From positions 1 to 57,652 of the forward strand of contig JAFGLV010000074.1 in assembly GCA_016927855.1 (NCBI GenBank): 57,652 nucleotides of DNA, written 5' to 3'. The notes beneath the pieces were generated by a model. The model was given only the letters and a program-made list of their open reading frames with translations. It was not told the origin of the DNA and searched no databases. Shown piece by piece: positions 35,558-42,687 of the stretch; position 1 is the stretch's first letter, and every line of letters starts with the position of its first letter. The DNA comes from Sedimentisphaerales bacterium (GTDB lineage Bacteria > Planctomycetota > Phycisphaerae > Sedimentisphaerales > Anaerobacaceae). The translations under genes and the position numbers were made by a program.

Positions 35558-35860
35558 GTGAGCTACTACTATGAGCCGCGCGTCTGTCACTGGTGCGGTG
35601 GTGAGATTCCAATGGGAATGCAGAGCAAACGCCGGGGTCTGCACGATTTCTGCTGCACCGCCCACCGCGTCGCCCACCATCGAGCCTATACCCGCTGGCT
35701 CGCCACCCGCGTTACGTCTGAGGCCCGCTGCAGCGACCAGGCCGCAGCTGCATCGAGGAGCAAGCGTAACAGCGACAAGCCCGCCGGCAGCGGCGCGACG
35801 TCCGCCGGAGATCCCTCCGGACCTGGTCGCAGGCGTAACACCAGAAAGGGGACGAAATGA
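35558..35860 (+). CDS. Viral small zinc-finger protein
   Basis: 100 aa from GTG 35558, with GGAGG at 35546-35550. The N-terminal half carries paired metal ligands: CHWCGGEI near residues 9-16 and HDFCCTAHR near 27-35, a C-x2-C/C-C-x-x-H arrangement. The rest is Ala/Arg/Ser-rich and disordered. Stop overlaps the next ATG (ATGA). First gene of the early operon; probably binds nucleic acid. Confidence 0.6.
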   Translation: MSYYYEPRVCHWCGGEIPMGMQSKRRGLHDFCCTAHRVAHHRAYTRWLATRVTSEARCSDQAAAASRSKRNSDKPAGSGATSAGDPSGPGRRRNTRKGTK

Positions 35861-36015
35861 AGTCTGAGCAGGAAATCCGGGCACGGCTACGCGAGTACGA
35901 GAAGGACCCGCGTCACAGCTATCCGCCGGCCAAGGTGCATATCAACGCGCCGCTCGCTCTCATGCAGGTGGGCATCGACGCCAGCATTGCAGCGCTCAAG
36001 TGGGTGCTCGAATGA
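35857..36015 (+). CDS. Viral 52-aa hypothetical protein
   Basis: MKSEQEIRARLREYEKD start, then a short segment ending in an amphipathic helix (GIDASIAALKWVLE). Start and stop both overlap neighbours by ATGA, which supports that it is translated. Function unknown; the helix-only character suits a small regulator. Confidence 0.55.
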   Translation: MKSEQEIRARLREYEKDPRHSYPPAKVHINAPLALMQVGIDASIAALKWVLE

Positions 36016-36251
36016 TCGTGCTCGTACTCGTCGGCGTGTGGTGTTTCGTGATGGGCGCCGTGGCGGTCCTGGCCGTGCAGGTGTGGCTCGAAGCCCGGCG
36101 CTCCGAGCAACGGCGGCGGCAGGGACTCCGGTTGCTCGTGTTCACCTCCGTCAAACCTCCTGCCAACAAACCCCAATCCTCTAAACCCTCCGGCGGCGTG
36201 CCGCCGGACCTGATCGACCCGGACACCGGCTGCTTGAGGGACTATCGATGA
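36012..36251 (+). CDS. Viral small membrane protein
   Basis: 79 aa. Residues 1-21 form a transmembrane helix (MIVLVLVGVWCFVMGAVAVL), followed by an Arg-rich stretch (ARRSEQRRRQG) and a Pro/Ser tail. N-out/C-in topology is expected from the positive flank. ATG 36012 overlaps the previous stop. Role unknown. Confidence 0.6.
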   Translation: MIVLVLVGVWCFVMGAVAVLAVQVWLEARRSEQRRRQGLRLLVFTSVKPPANKPQSSKPSGGVPPDLIDPDTGCLRDYR

Positions 36252-36424
36252 CGCGGTGTGAGTATGCGCAGTGCCGGCGGACGGGGTGCGTGTGGGTGTG
36301 GGACCGCCGGGAAAAGCGGCTCCGATTGTGTTGTGCTGAGCACGCCGAGCTGATCGTGATGGCGGACTGGCCGGAATATGACGTGAATTGTCCGAAATGT
36401 GGCTGTCTGTTTGGAGTGAACTGA
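36248..36424 (+). CDS. Viral small zinc-ribbon protein
   Basis: 58 aa with eight cysteines, including CEYAQC near the start, LCCAEH in the middle and CPKCGC near the end: a likely zinc ribbon. Overlaps the previous stop (ATGA) and lies 2 bp before ssb. Probably a nucleic-acid-binding or regulatory early protein. Confidence 0.6.
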   Translation: MTRCEYAQCRRTGCVWVWDRREKRLRLCCAEHAELIVMADWPEYDVNCPKCGCLFGVN

Positions 36425-36426
36425 CG

Positions 36427-36780
36427 ATGGCGCAGTGGAACCAAGTGACGATGATCGGCAATCTCACCGAGGACCCCAAGCTCAGCTACACGCCGACGCA
36501 GACGGCCGTCTGTGAATTCCGCCTGGCGGCGAATGAGAAGTACACCAACGTCAACGGCACGGTCAAGGACCGCGTCTGCTTCATCGGCGTGCGCTGCTTC
36601 GGCAAGACGGCCGAAGCCGCACACAAGTATCTCAAGAAAGGCGCTCCGGTGTTCGTGGCCGGCCGGCTCGATTACGAACAGTGGCAGAGCAAGGACGGAG
36701 GCAATCACAGCAAGCACGTCGTCACCGCCGACACCGTGCAGTTCCTCTTGGCACGGCAGAACGAGCAGAGCGAATCTTAG
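36427..36780 (+). CDS. ssb: Viral single-stranded DNA-binding protein
   Basis: 117-aa OB-fold SSB from ATG 36427 (MAQWNQVTMIGNLTEDPKL). Core strands CEFRLAANEKY, DRVCFIGVRCFGKTAE, LKKGAPVFVAGRL and HVVTADTVQFL match bacterial SSB. It ends QNEQSES and lacks the acidic Asp-Asp-x-x-Pro-Phe tail that host SSB uses to recruit partners, typical of viral or plasmid SSBs. Encoded 14 bp upstream of rep, so it likely coats single strands produced by rolling-circle replication. Confidence 0.92.
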   Translation: MAQWNQVTMIGNLTEDPKLSYTPTQTAVCEFRLAANEKYTNVNGTVKDRVCFIGVRCFGKTAEAAHKYLKKGAPVFVAGRLDYEQWQSKDGGNHSKHVVTADTVQFLLARQNEQSES

Positions 36781-36794
36781 GGAGTATAGGCAAA

Positions 36795-38060
36795 ATGGCT
36801 AAGCATGGATGCGTAGCAACAGCCGTCGAGGCTGGGAACCCCCCCTATGTACAACGGGGGTTGAATTCACACTCGCAGGAAAAAACCGCGTTTCGAGCCC
36901 AAAAACCGCTCTTCGATTGTGTCGGGATACACTGGCTCCGTGGGACCGCCCCTCAGGTCTGCTTCGATGTCATGCTCGAGTATCTCGATATGTTCTTCGG
37001 TGAGGACCGCGAGCATTTCGACTGGGGCGCGTTGCCCAAGTACGACCGGTCGATTCGCTGGCCGAATGCCGCGAGCCTGAACTACCATTCCACTCAGGAG
37101 CGGGCCGACCGGCTCACCGCCGGCGGCATGACGTTGGAGCTACCGGGCGGGGCGGTCGAATCGCTCGACATCGAGGTCTTTCATTCGTTCGCCAAGGGAC
37201 TGTCGGGCTTTGGTTTTGCGTGTGCCCGCATCGACGTGTTCTTTGACGACTTCGAGCGGCTCATCTCACCGCGTGAATTGTACCCGGCCGTCTATGAGGT
37301 CGATCTGCTGGGAGAGGAGCTCCGGCGGGAATTCACCGGCTTCTTGACCCTGGCTCCCGAGCAGAAGTATGGCGGGCGCCGGGCGCGTGCCCTGGGCGGT
37401 AAACGCGGCCTGACCAGTGACGTCTTGCGCTTCGGCAATCGCGGTAGTGCGGGATCGGGCAAGAGCTTGCGGGTGTACGATAAACGCCTGGAAACGCAGG
37501 GCGAACGCGACTGTGTACGCTGGGAATTGGAGTTGTGCCGACATCGCAGCTTGAAGGCGTATGCGGCCTTGCTCAATACGACGCTGGCTGACTGGCCCAA
37601 GGTCATCGGCATGATGATCGGTGGTTGTATCGACTTTCGCCACCGGCCCGTAAATGCTGACGGCCGGCTGCTCAAGCCTGGCGACAAAAACTGGTCTCGT
37701 TTGATCCGGTTCGACTGGTGGCAACGGATCATCGACAAGCTCGGTCGGCTGCCGATTCAGAACCCCGTCAGTACGAAGGCCGTGGAGCGGTCCGCTGAGT
37801 GGCTGGCGCATCAGGTCTCTGGCACGCTCCAAATGCTGACGTGTGCCTATGGCAGCGCCAAGGTGCTCGCGGACATCATGGACATCGTCGGGCGGCGGGA
37901 CCGGCTCAACGCTGCTCATATGGCGGCTCTGGCTGAATTCGAACAACGCTGTGCCGGACGGCCGATCCCGGACATCCATGAGGTGCGTCATTGGGCCGAT
38001 GGCGTCGGTATCGAGATCGAAACGGACCCCGAGGACCCGCCGGATGCCACCGACCTATAA
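36795..38060 (+). CDS. rep: Viral rolling-circle replication initiator (Rep_trans family)
   Basis: 421 aa from ATG 36795, with TAGGGAG upstream. The initiator hallmarks are present: hydrophobic N-terminal strand FDCVGIHWLRGT (about 40), ARIDVFFDD (about 148), LRVYDKRLET (about 226, candidate tyrosine/lysine motif) and VRWELELCR (about 242). Proteins of this family nick a double-strand origin and initiate rolling-circle replication of plasmids (pT181 type) and filamentous phages. The C-terminal 150 residues are helical and unassigned. A tandem repeat lies immediately downstream. Which tyrosine is catalytic is not certain from sequence. Confidence 0.85.
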   Translation: MAKHGCVATAVEAGNPPYVQRGLNSHSQEKTAFRAQKPLFDCVGIHWLRGTAPQVCFDVMLEYLDMFFGEDREHFDWGALPKYDRSIRWPNAASLNYHSTQERADRLTAGGMTLELPGGAVESLDIEVFHSFAKGLSGFGFACARIDVFFDDFERLISPRELYPAVYEVDLLGEELRREFTGFLTLAPEQKYGGRRARALGGKRGLTSDVLRFGNRGSAGSGKSLRVYDKRLETQGERDCVRWELELCRHRSLKAYAALLNTTLADWPKVIGMMIGGCIDFRHRPVNADGRLLKPGDKNWSRLIRFDWWQRIIDKLGRLPIQNPVSTKAVERSAEWLAHQVSGTLQMLTCAYGSAKVLADIMDIVGRRDRLNAAHMAALAEFEQRCAGRPIPDIHEVRHWADGVGIEIETDPEDPPDATDL

Positions 38061-38090
38061 AATCGTTTGGCAACACACTGGCTCACCCGA

Positions 38091-38117
38091 ACGGGGTAAC
38101 CCTCACGGGGTAACCCT
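38091..38117 (+). repeat. Tandem ACGGGGTAACCCT repeat after rep
   Basis: Two copies of the 13-mer (38091-38103, 38105-38117) with 14-bp period, each containing the near-palindrome GGGTAACCC and preceded by CCCGAACGGG. Lies 30 bp after the rep stop in a 150-bp gap. Candidate replication origin or iterons. Confidence 0.45.
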
Positions 38118-38212
38118 TTTGGGGGAAAGTGACGCTCAAGTCGCCCTGGCATCTCTCCGATATGAGAAGCGTCGGCTGGCACGTTGCCGGCGTTGGCTTC
38201 GGAGGATTCGTG

Positions 38213-38530
38213 ATGCAGTGTCCATCATGCAAGGGCAAGACCAGCAAGCGGCAGGGGGGCATCCACTGTGACACCTGCGGTGACCTGGTACAGTCAGATA
38301 GCGGTGAATGGGTGGTCTCGGATCGAGCGTTGGCGTGCGCGACTGCGCGATCTGGACCGGATCATGGCGAGCCTGACGAAGAGCCTGCTGCTGCCCCAAA
38401 GCCTGACGGAGAAACTGCACGTCGCGGCGGATCTGGCCGAACTGACCCAGCATCGCAAGTGCCTGACGGACAGGATCGGTCGGGAGTGGATGAGGATGAT
38501 GACCTTTTCGTGTGCGTGGAGTTGTCGTGA
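38213..38530 (+). CDS. Viral zinc-ribbon protein with acidic tail
   Basis: 105 aa from ATG 38213 with GGAGG at 38201-38205. N-terminal zinc ribbon CPSCKGKTSK ... CDTCGD (residues 3-24), then a low-complexity Pro/Asp/Gly tail ending DEDDDLFVCVELS. The zinc ribbon and ribosome site favour this frame. A second frame, 38268-38585, overlaps most of the tail and could also be coding. Confidence 0.6.
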   Translation: MQCPSCKGKTSKRQGGIHCDTCGDLVQSDSGEWVVSDRALACATARSGPDHGEPDEEPAAAPKPDGETARRGGSGRTDPASQVPDGQDRSGVDEDDDLFVCVELS

Positions 38531-38532
38531 CC

Positions 38533-39180
38533 ATGAACTACACTGCCCGCGACCTCTCCAGTCTCACCAAGAAGGAACTCAGTGACATCGGTCTGGAGCT
38601 CGGTCTGAGCTTCAGCAAGAATCACAACAAGCAACACTGCCGCCGGGCGATTCTGTCCGCTCAAGCGGCGGCTGCATCGACATCCCCACCGCCGGCACAC
38701 GCAGATAGTGTCTCAACGGAACCTCTCCCTGTAAATCCGCAGTTCGAATCCCTCCTGGGCGACGATGTCGATGAATCCGGCTCCGACTGTCCTCCTTCCG
38801 GTGCGGAGCGGTCTTCGGGGTGGGGGGGCGCACGCGACGGGGCCGGCCGACCGGCCGGCGTCACGAATGCCCACGCGGCGGTAGCACGTCTATCGGAGCA
38901 ACCCCACCCTTTTGTGCGCTCGTCGCTCGCAGGGCTGTTTCGCCTCTGGTCGGTCCGTGTCAAGGTCGATGTCTCGCTCAGTGAGCAGGAAGCCTTTGAC
39001 CTGGCCTTGTGCTATACGCAGGTGGGCGACTATCTCGGCGTCACCGACAAGATTCCGGTCTGGCTCCAGCTCGCCATTACGACCGTCTGGACCACGGCCA
39101 ACGTCGTCAGCGGCAAAGCGCGTCTCATTCGCTTGGAACAGGCGAAACGCCGGGCGGCGACGGAGGCACAAGCCGCATGA
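38533..39180 (+). CDS. Viral protein with HeH/SAP-like N-terminus and GGARxGAGRP motif
   Basis: 215 aa from ATG 38533. Residues 5-45 (LSSLTKKELSDIGLELGLSF) resemble a HeH/SAP DNA-binding helix pair. A Pro/Ser linker follows, then GWGGARDGAGRP (about 98-109), a motif often found at the start of phage small-terminase-like proteins. The C-terminal 90 residues are helical (EQEAFDLALCYTQVGDYLGV). It immediately precedes and overlaps the packaging ATPase gene (ATGA), so a role in DNA recognition for packaging is inferred. Confidence 0.6.
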   Translation: MNYTARDLSSLTKKELSDIGLELGLSFSKNHNKQHCRRAILSAQAAAASTSPPPAHADSVSTEPLPVNPQFESLLGDDVDESGSDCPPSGAERSSGWGGARDGAGRPAGVTNAHAAVARLSEQPHPFVRSSLAGLFRLWSVRVKVDVSLSEQEAFDLALCYTQVGDYLGVTDKIPVWLQLAITTVWTTANVVSGKARLIRLEQAKRRAATEAQAA

Positions 39181-39851
39181 CGGAGCCCGTCGTCCAGTGC
39201 ATCGTCGGCATGACAGGCTGCGGCAAAACAACCAAGGCCGAATGCCTGATGCTGGATCATTCGCGGGTCCTCTATCGCGACGCCATCGGCCACGACTACG
39301 CCGACGGTCTGGTATTCTCCGACCGGCCGGCCCTCGAAACCTACTGGCGCCGTGTCTATCGCGGCCCGTTTCGCATGGTGCATCGGCCGCTGGACCCGTT
39401 GGAGGACTTCGGCCGCGAATGCCACTTGGTCCGCGAGTGCGGCTCGCTGGGCTACGTGGTCGATGAAGCGCACCTGTACTGCAAGGCCGGCAAGATCATC
39501 GACCGCGAGTTTACCCGCCTGATCGGAACCGGCCGGCACTACGACATCGACCTGGTCTGCGTCTCGCAAGCGCCCAAGCACCTCGCGGAATTTTTGCGGT
39601 CGCAGGCCCACGAGTGGTTTGTCTTCATGCTCAAGGAGCCTGGTCACGTGGAGTATGTGGTGCAACGCTGTGGCGGTCTGGTCACGCGTGAGCACGTGCT
39701 GGCCCTGGAGCGCTTCGAGTATCTGCACTACACCGATTACGGCCCGGACGGGACGCCGGCCGTCTGGCTCTGTCGGGATGACATCGTTTCGGGGACCACT
39801 GACCGTGTCCAGCTCGCCTCCGGCCTTGGTCAACACGACGCATCTGAGTAG
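39177..39851 (+). CDS. Viral packaging ATPase (FtsK/HerA fold, PM2 P9-like)
   Basis: 224 aa. Walker A GMTGCGKTT (residues 10-18), Walker B LGYVVDEAH (about 95-103) and the downstream polar Gln of LVCVSQAP (about 130) form a minimal P-loop core, the size and layout of the genome-packaging ATPases of PRD1/PM2-type membrane viruses. It also distantly resembles Zot-like filamentous-phage assembly ATPases, but lacks their transmembrane segment. Overlaps the preceding gene by 4 bp. Lies upstream of the capsid gene. Confidence 0.82.
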   Translation: MTEPVVQCIVGMTGCGKTTKAECLMLDHSRVLYRDAIGHDYADGLVFSDRPALETYWRRVYRGPFRMVHRPLDPLEDFGRECHLVRECGSLGYVVDEAHLYCKAGKIIDREFTRLIGTGRHYDIDLVCVSQAPKHLAEFLRSQAHEWFVFMLKEPGHVEYVVQRCGGLVTREHVLALERFEYLHYTDYGPDGTPAVWLCRDDIVSGTTDRVQLASGLGQHDASE

Positions 39852-40002
39852 ACGCTGGGGCGTCTGCACGCGGACGGTCCTGCGCGTCGCGCGGCTGCAC
39901 GGCCTGACGCTCATCCGCCTGACCCGTCGCGGTCGCTTTCTGCTGTTGACCGAAGAAATCGCCCACCTTGAGGCTCAGACCGGCATTGTGCGCTCACGCT
40001 GA
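39805..40002 (+). CDS. Viral small MerR/excisionase-like HTH protein
   Basis: 65 aa from GTG 39805, overlapping the ATPase 3' end by 47 bp in another frame. The sequence HLSRRWGVCTRTVLRVARLH then RRGRFLLLTEEIAHLEAQ follows the excisionase/MerR-type helix-turn-helix-wing pattern (L-S-x-x-W-G-V-x-x-R-T-V ... R-x-G-R-x-x-L-x-x-E-E-I). It ends just before the proposed late promoter, so it is the best candidate for the late-gene regulator. Confidence 0.55.
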   Translation: MSSSPPALVNTTHLSRRWGVCTRTVLRVARLHGLTLIRLTRRGRFLLLTEEIAHLEAQTGIVRSR

Positions 40003-40003
40003 C

Positions 40004-40102
40004 TTTCGCGAGTTTCGCGACAACGCGGACACGGCGCACCTGCCCTCTAAGTCGCTCCCTGCCTCTATGCGATAATGTGGATGAATAGTGGTCGAATCGA
40101 CC
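40004..40102 (+). promoter_or_regulatory. Putative viral late promoter with operators
   Basis: Two direct TTTCGCGA copies (40004-40011, 40013-40020), then an extended -10 TG-C-GATAAT (40068-40076) without a clear -35, then the palindrome GGTCG-AAT-CGACC (40090-40102) at about +10. The -10 without -35 suggests activator dependence. The palindrome recurs at 45209. Confidence 0.5.
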
Positions 40103-40133
40103 GAAACCATCCATCGCATTTGGAGTGAGAGTG

Positions 40134-40277
40134 ATGAAGCTGACGACCTACATCCCCAAGCCGCGTTTCATGGTCGGCGTCGCGATCAGTCTGGCAGTGA
40201 TTGTGTTCCTGCTTCAGGCCGGGTCCGGCAACGCCACCGTGCAGAAAATCAAAGCCTACCTGGGACTCACCGCCTAA
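40134..40277 (+). CDS. Viral 47-aa membrane protein
   Basis: MKLTTYIPKPRF then one transmembrane helix (MVGVAISLAVIVFLLQ, about 13-28) and a short basic tail. GGAG ribosome site at 40122. First gene of the late operon, 51 bp before the capsid gene. Likely a virion membrane protein like the small integral proteins of PM2. Confidence 0.6.
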   Translation: MKLTTYIPKPRFMVGVAISLAVIVFLLQAGSGNATVQKIKAYLGLTA

Positions 40278-40328
40278 GCGCATCGCGGCGTGACAGGCGT
40301 TCGTCTCTCTCTTTCAGGAGTCTCAGAC

Positions 40329-41204
40329 ATGGCAACGCGACTGAAAAGCACCTTCCTGAGCCCCATACAATCTACGGCGGTTGCTCCCGCCAGTGGGGCC
40401 ACGATCAACCATCAAGTCGACACCACGCGCAACCTGCACGCGATCACGCTGCACTTTGACGATGGCGGTGTGGACGCGACCGAAGCCCAGATCAAGGCGG
40501 ACATCGGTCTGATCAAGGTCCAGTACAACGGCGTGGACATCGTCCGGGCGACCGCGACCGAGCTGTGCGACATCCTCAGCTACTACGAGGATGCCGTCTC
40601 GACCGGTTTCATCGCCGGCACGCTGCGCATCCCCTTGACCCGGCGTGACCTGCCCACCGCGGCGCTGAATCAGCTCTTCGCCATCGGCATGGTCGATGCG
40701 CAGGGCCGGCCGCAGAACCTCACCGCGCAGATTGCTTGCGCCGGGACCGTCACCAACATCGATGGCTGCAACGTGGGCTATGAGTACGACCTGGCTGACC
40801 CGCGTCCGCTGGGTCTGCACATGCGTCTGTTGCAGCATACCCGCACGTTCGCCTCGACGGGCCAGAAGGCCGTCACCGATCTGCCGATCAAGGGCCGCAA
40901 CGCCATCCTGGCCTATCACATCCACGATACGACCGGCACGATCACGCAGATCGAGCTCAAGCAGGGCGAGTTCGACCTGATCGCGAATCAGGCGGTCAAC
41001 TTCTTGAAGGACCGCGATCACCGCGCGGGCTGGATCTGGCAGACGAACTACACGCATGTCAATCTCGCCACGCAGGGCGACCTCAACGATGGTATGCCGG
41101 CCGGCGACAGGGCGTCCGGTGTCATCCTGACGCCGAACTGGCCTTCGACCGGACCCGGCGGCAACTACACGATCATCGAAGAGTGCATGGTGAACGGGCT
41201 TTAG
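40329..41204 (+). CDS. Major capsid protein, double jelly-roll, PM2 P2-like
   Basis: 291 aa from ATG 40329 with CAGGAG upstream. All-beta protein in two halves, about 1-165 and 170-291, as expected of a double jelly-roll. The N-terminal half follows the P2 layout: SGATINHQVDTTRNLHAITL, a Gly-Val turn with EAQIKADIGLIKVQYNGVDI, FIAGTLRIPLTRRDLPT and NQLFAIGM. The second half starts at TDLPIKGRNAILAYHI and ends in a strand (YTIIEECM). Slightly longer than PM2 P2. Trimers would build a pseudo-hexagonal capsid over a membrane. Family call rests on pattern matching; structure prediction would settle it. Confidence 0.75.
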   Translation: MATRLKSTFLSPIQSTAVAPASGATINHQVDTTRNLHAITLHFDDGGVDATEAQIKADIGLIKVQYNGVDIVRATATELCDILSYYEDAVSTGFIAGTLRIPLTRRDLPTAALNQLFAIGMVDAQGRPQNLTAQIACAGTVTNIDGCNVGYEYDLADPRPLGLHMRLLQHTRTFASTGQKAVTDLPIKGRNAILAYHIHDTTGTITQIELKQGEFDLIANQAVNFLKDRDHRAGWIWQTNYTHVNLATQGDLNDGMPAGDRASGVILTPNWPSTGPGGNYTIIEECMVNGL

Positions 41205-41258
41205 TCCCGTTTGCCGCCAACGGACGTGTAGTGTCGGGTTTTCTGCAGGAAAGCGGCT

Positions 41259-41504
41259 ATGAGCTTCTGGGATGACATCAACGAGGTGCTGGGCAAGGTC
41301 GGCGACGTGTCCGAGCAGGTCCAGGATCAGATAAACGGCTGGTCGGAGACGTTCGGCGGCGGGTCCACGAACGACCAGGCCGAACCGAACCCCGGCACGT
41401 CGCCACCGGTCGCGGCCTCGCCTGCCGGCCACGGCGGTCAGAACCTGACTCCGTTGCTGCTGGTGGGCGGCGTGCTGTTCGTCTTGTTCGTGTTGGCGAG
41501 GTGA
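41259..41504 (+). CDS. Viral small membrane protein
   Basis: 81 aa. Acidic amphipathic N-terminal helix (MSFWDDINEVLGKVGDVSEQ), Pro/Gly linker, and a C-terminal transmembrane helix (LLLVGGVLFVLFVLAR). 55 bp after the capsid gene and 4 bp before the next. Probable virion membrane protein linking membrane to capsid. Confidence 0.6.
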   Translation: MSFWDDINEVLGKVGDVSEQVQDQINGWSETFGGGSTNDQAEPNPGTSPPVAASPAGHGGQNLTPLLLVGGVLFVLFVLAR

Positions 41505-41508
41505 CGGC

Positions 41509-41697
41509 ATGTTTCTCGATCTCGCGTCCAGCGCAGTCAAAGGCTTGACGGGCGCCAACAAAAGCTCGTCGTCGTCGGCGACGTCGTCGGCATCGGTAGG
41601 GCAGTTCACCTCCGGCCTGTTCGGCGGCGGTGACACGAACTGGCTGCTGATCGTATTCGTCGGACTCGTCGTCTACGCGGCTATGCGTAAGGGCTGA
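41509..41697 (+). CDS. Viral small membrane protein
   Basis: 62 aa. Short N-terminal helix, a Ser-rich stretch ([11 protein letters not shown]), a Gly-rich turn and a C-terminal transmembrane helix (WLLIVFVGLVVYAAM). Same architecture as the gene before it. Likely virion membrane protein. Confidence 0.6.
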   Translation: MFLDLASSAVKGLTGANKSSSSSATSSASVGQFTSGLFGGGDTNWLLIVFVGLVVYAAMRKG

Positions 41698-41698
41698 G

Positions 41699-42115
41699 AT
41701 GGCACAAGGACAGTATCAATACCGATCCTCTGCGAGCACCACGCTCGAAAACGTCGCGGATAACCGCGTGCTGATCGAAGCGGGTGCTGAGCTGCCCGAC
41801 GTCTTCGTCTCGCCGCAAGCCCGTCTGGCGTCGCCTGGCTCGCTGCAACTGAACCTGGAGGGCATGGGTCAATCGGTGGAGCTGGTCGGCCTCAGCGGTC
41901 CCGAGGCGATCGCGCTGCTGGACCACGCGTACGCCGATTCCAACGCGGACGCGGCCGAACTGGCGAGCCTGGCGGCGAAGGCCCTCGACAGCATCGGGGC
42001 GACGGCGTCGGCCGCTCAAGCGGCTCTGACGGCGCGTGAGACCCCGGACTATCAGCAATGGTTGCCCTACATCATCGCCGGCGGCGTGCTGCTGGCGTTC
42101 CTGGTGAAACGATGA
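41699..42115 (+). CDS. Viral membrane-anchored virion protein
   Basis: 138 aa. Residues 1-70 are beta-rich (ENVADNRVLIEAGAELPDVF), residues 75-115 an Ala-rich helix (ADAAELASLAAKALDSIG), and residues 121-137 a C-terminal transmembrane helix (WLPYIIAGGVLLAFLV). Begins 1 bp after the previous stop, overlaps the next start (ATGA). Confidence 0.6.
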   Translation: MAQGQYQYRSSASTTLENVADNRVLIEAGAELPDVFVSPQARLASPGSLQLNLEGMGQSVELVGLSGPEAIALLDHAYADSNADAAELASLAAKALDSIGATASAAQAALTARETPDYQQWLPYIIAGGVLLAFLVKR

Positions 42116-42687
42116 ACAACCTACCGAACCTCGTCCGCACGCCGAAGACGCTGAGCTTTACGCTCGCGGCCGGTGCGATTCTGCCCTGGCCGGTCCAGGG
42201 TCACGTCGTGCGTCTGCTCTCGCTGACCGGTGTCAGCTCGCTCCAGGTCGCCTTCGACGACAGCGGCGAAGAGACGTTCTACGCGGGCATCTCGTATCCC
42301 TGCCGCGCGGGCCTGCAATTCGAGCGGCTCACGTTTCGCAATGCCGGGTCCGCGTTGGTCGCGGTGATTGCGGTCGTCTCGGATGAACCCATCGACGCGC
42401 CGGCCAACGTAGGCGGGGCCTCGAACGTCATTGACGAAACGACCGTGGCGAACGGGGCCGCGACGCTGCTGTTCGCGGCGAACCCGACCCGGGCGCAACT
42501 GGTGATTGCCGGCGTGAGCACCAACACGAACGTCGTGCTGCTGGGCGATTCCGCCCTGGCGGCGGATCACTACATGTGGCGTGTCACGAACAGCGGTTTC
42601 TGGAACCCGGTTCCCGCGCCGAAACATGCAATCTACGGCTGGGGCCTGGCGGCCTCGCAGAAGGTCTTTGGCTATGAGCTGTCGTAA
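42112..42687 (+). CDS. Viral beta-rich protein, penton or spike-base candidate
   Basis: 191 aa, almost entirely beta strands (VVRLLSLTGVSSLQVAFDD, LVIAGVSTNTNVVLLGD), no signal peptide or membrane helix. Overlaps the beta-helix spike gene by 14 bp. In PM2-like virions a jelly-roll penton base carries the spike; size and position suit such a role, but there is no direct motif. Confidence 0.55.
   Translation: MNNLPNLVRTPKTLSFTLAAGAILPWPVQGHVVRLLSLTGVSSLQVAFDDSGEETFYAGISYPCRAGLQFERLTFRNAGSALVAVIAVVSDEPIDAPANVGGASNVIDETTVANGAATLLFAANPTRAQLVIAGVSTNTNVVLLGDSALAADHYMWRVTNSGFWNPVPAPKHAIYGWGLAASQKVFGYELS

Noticed and set aside
35115..35561. 148-codon open frame at the left end of the provirus
   Set aside because: It runs through the tRNA-like structure, lacks a ribosome site and has non-protein-like composition.
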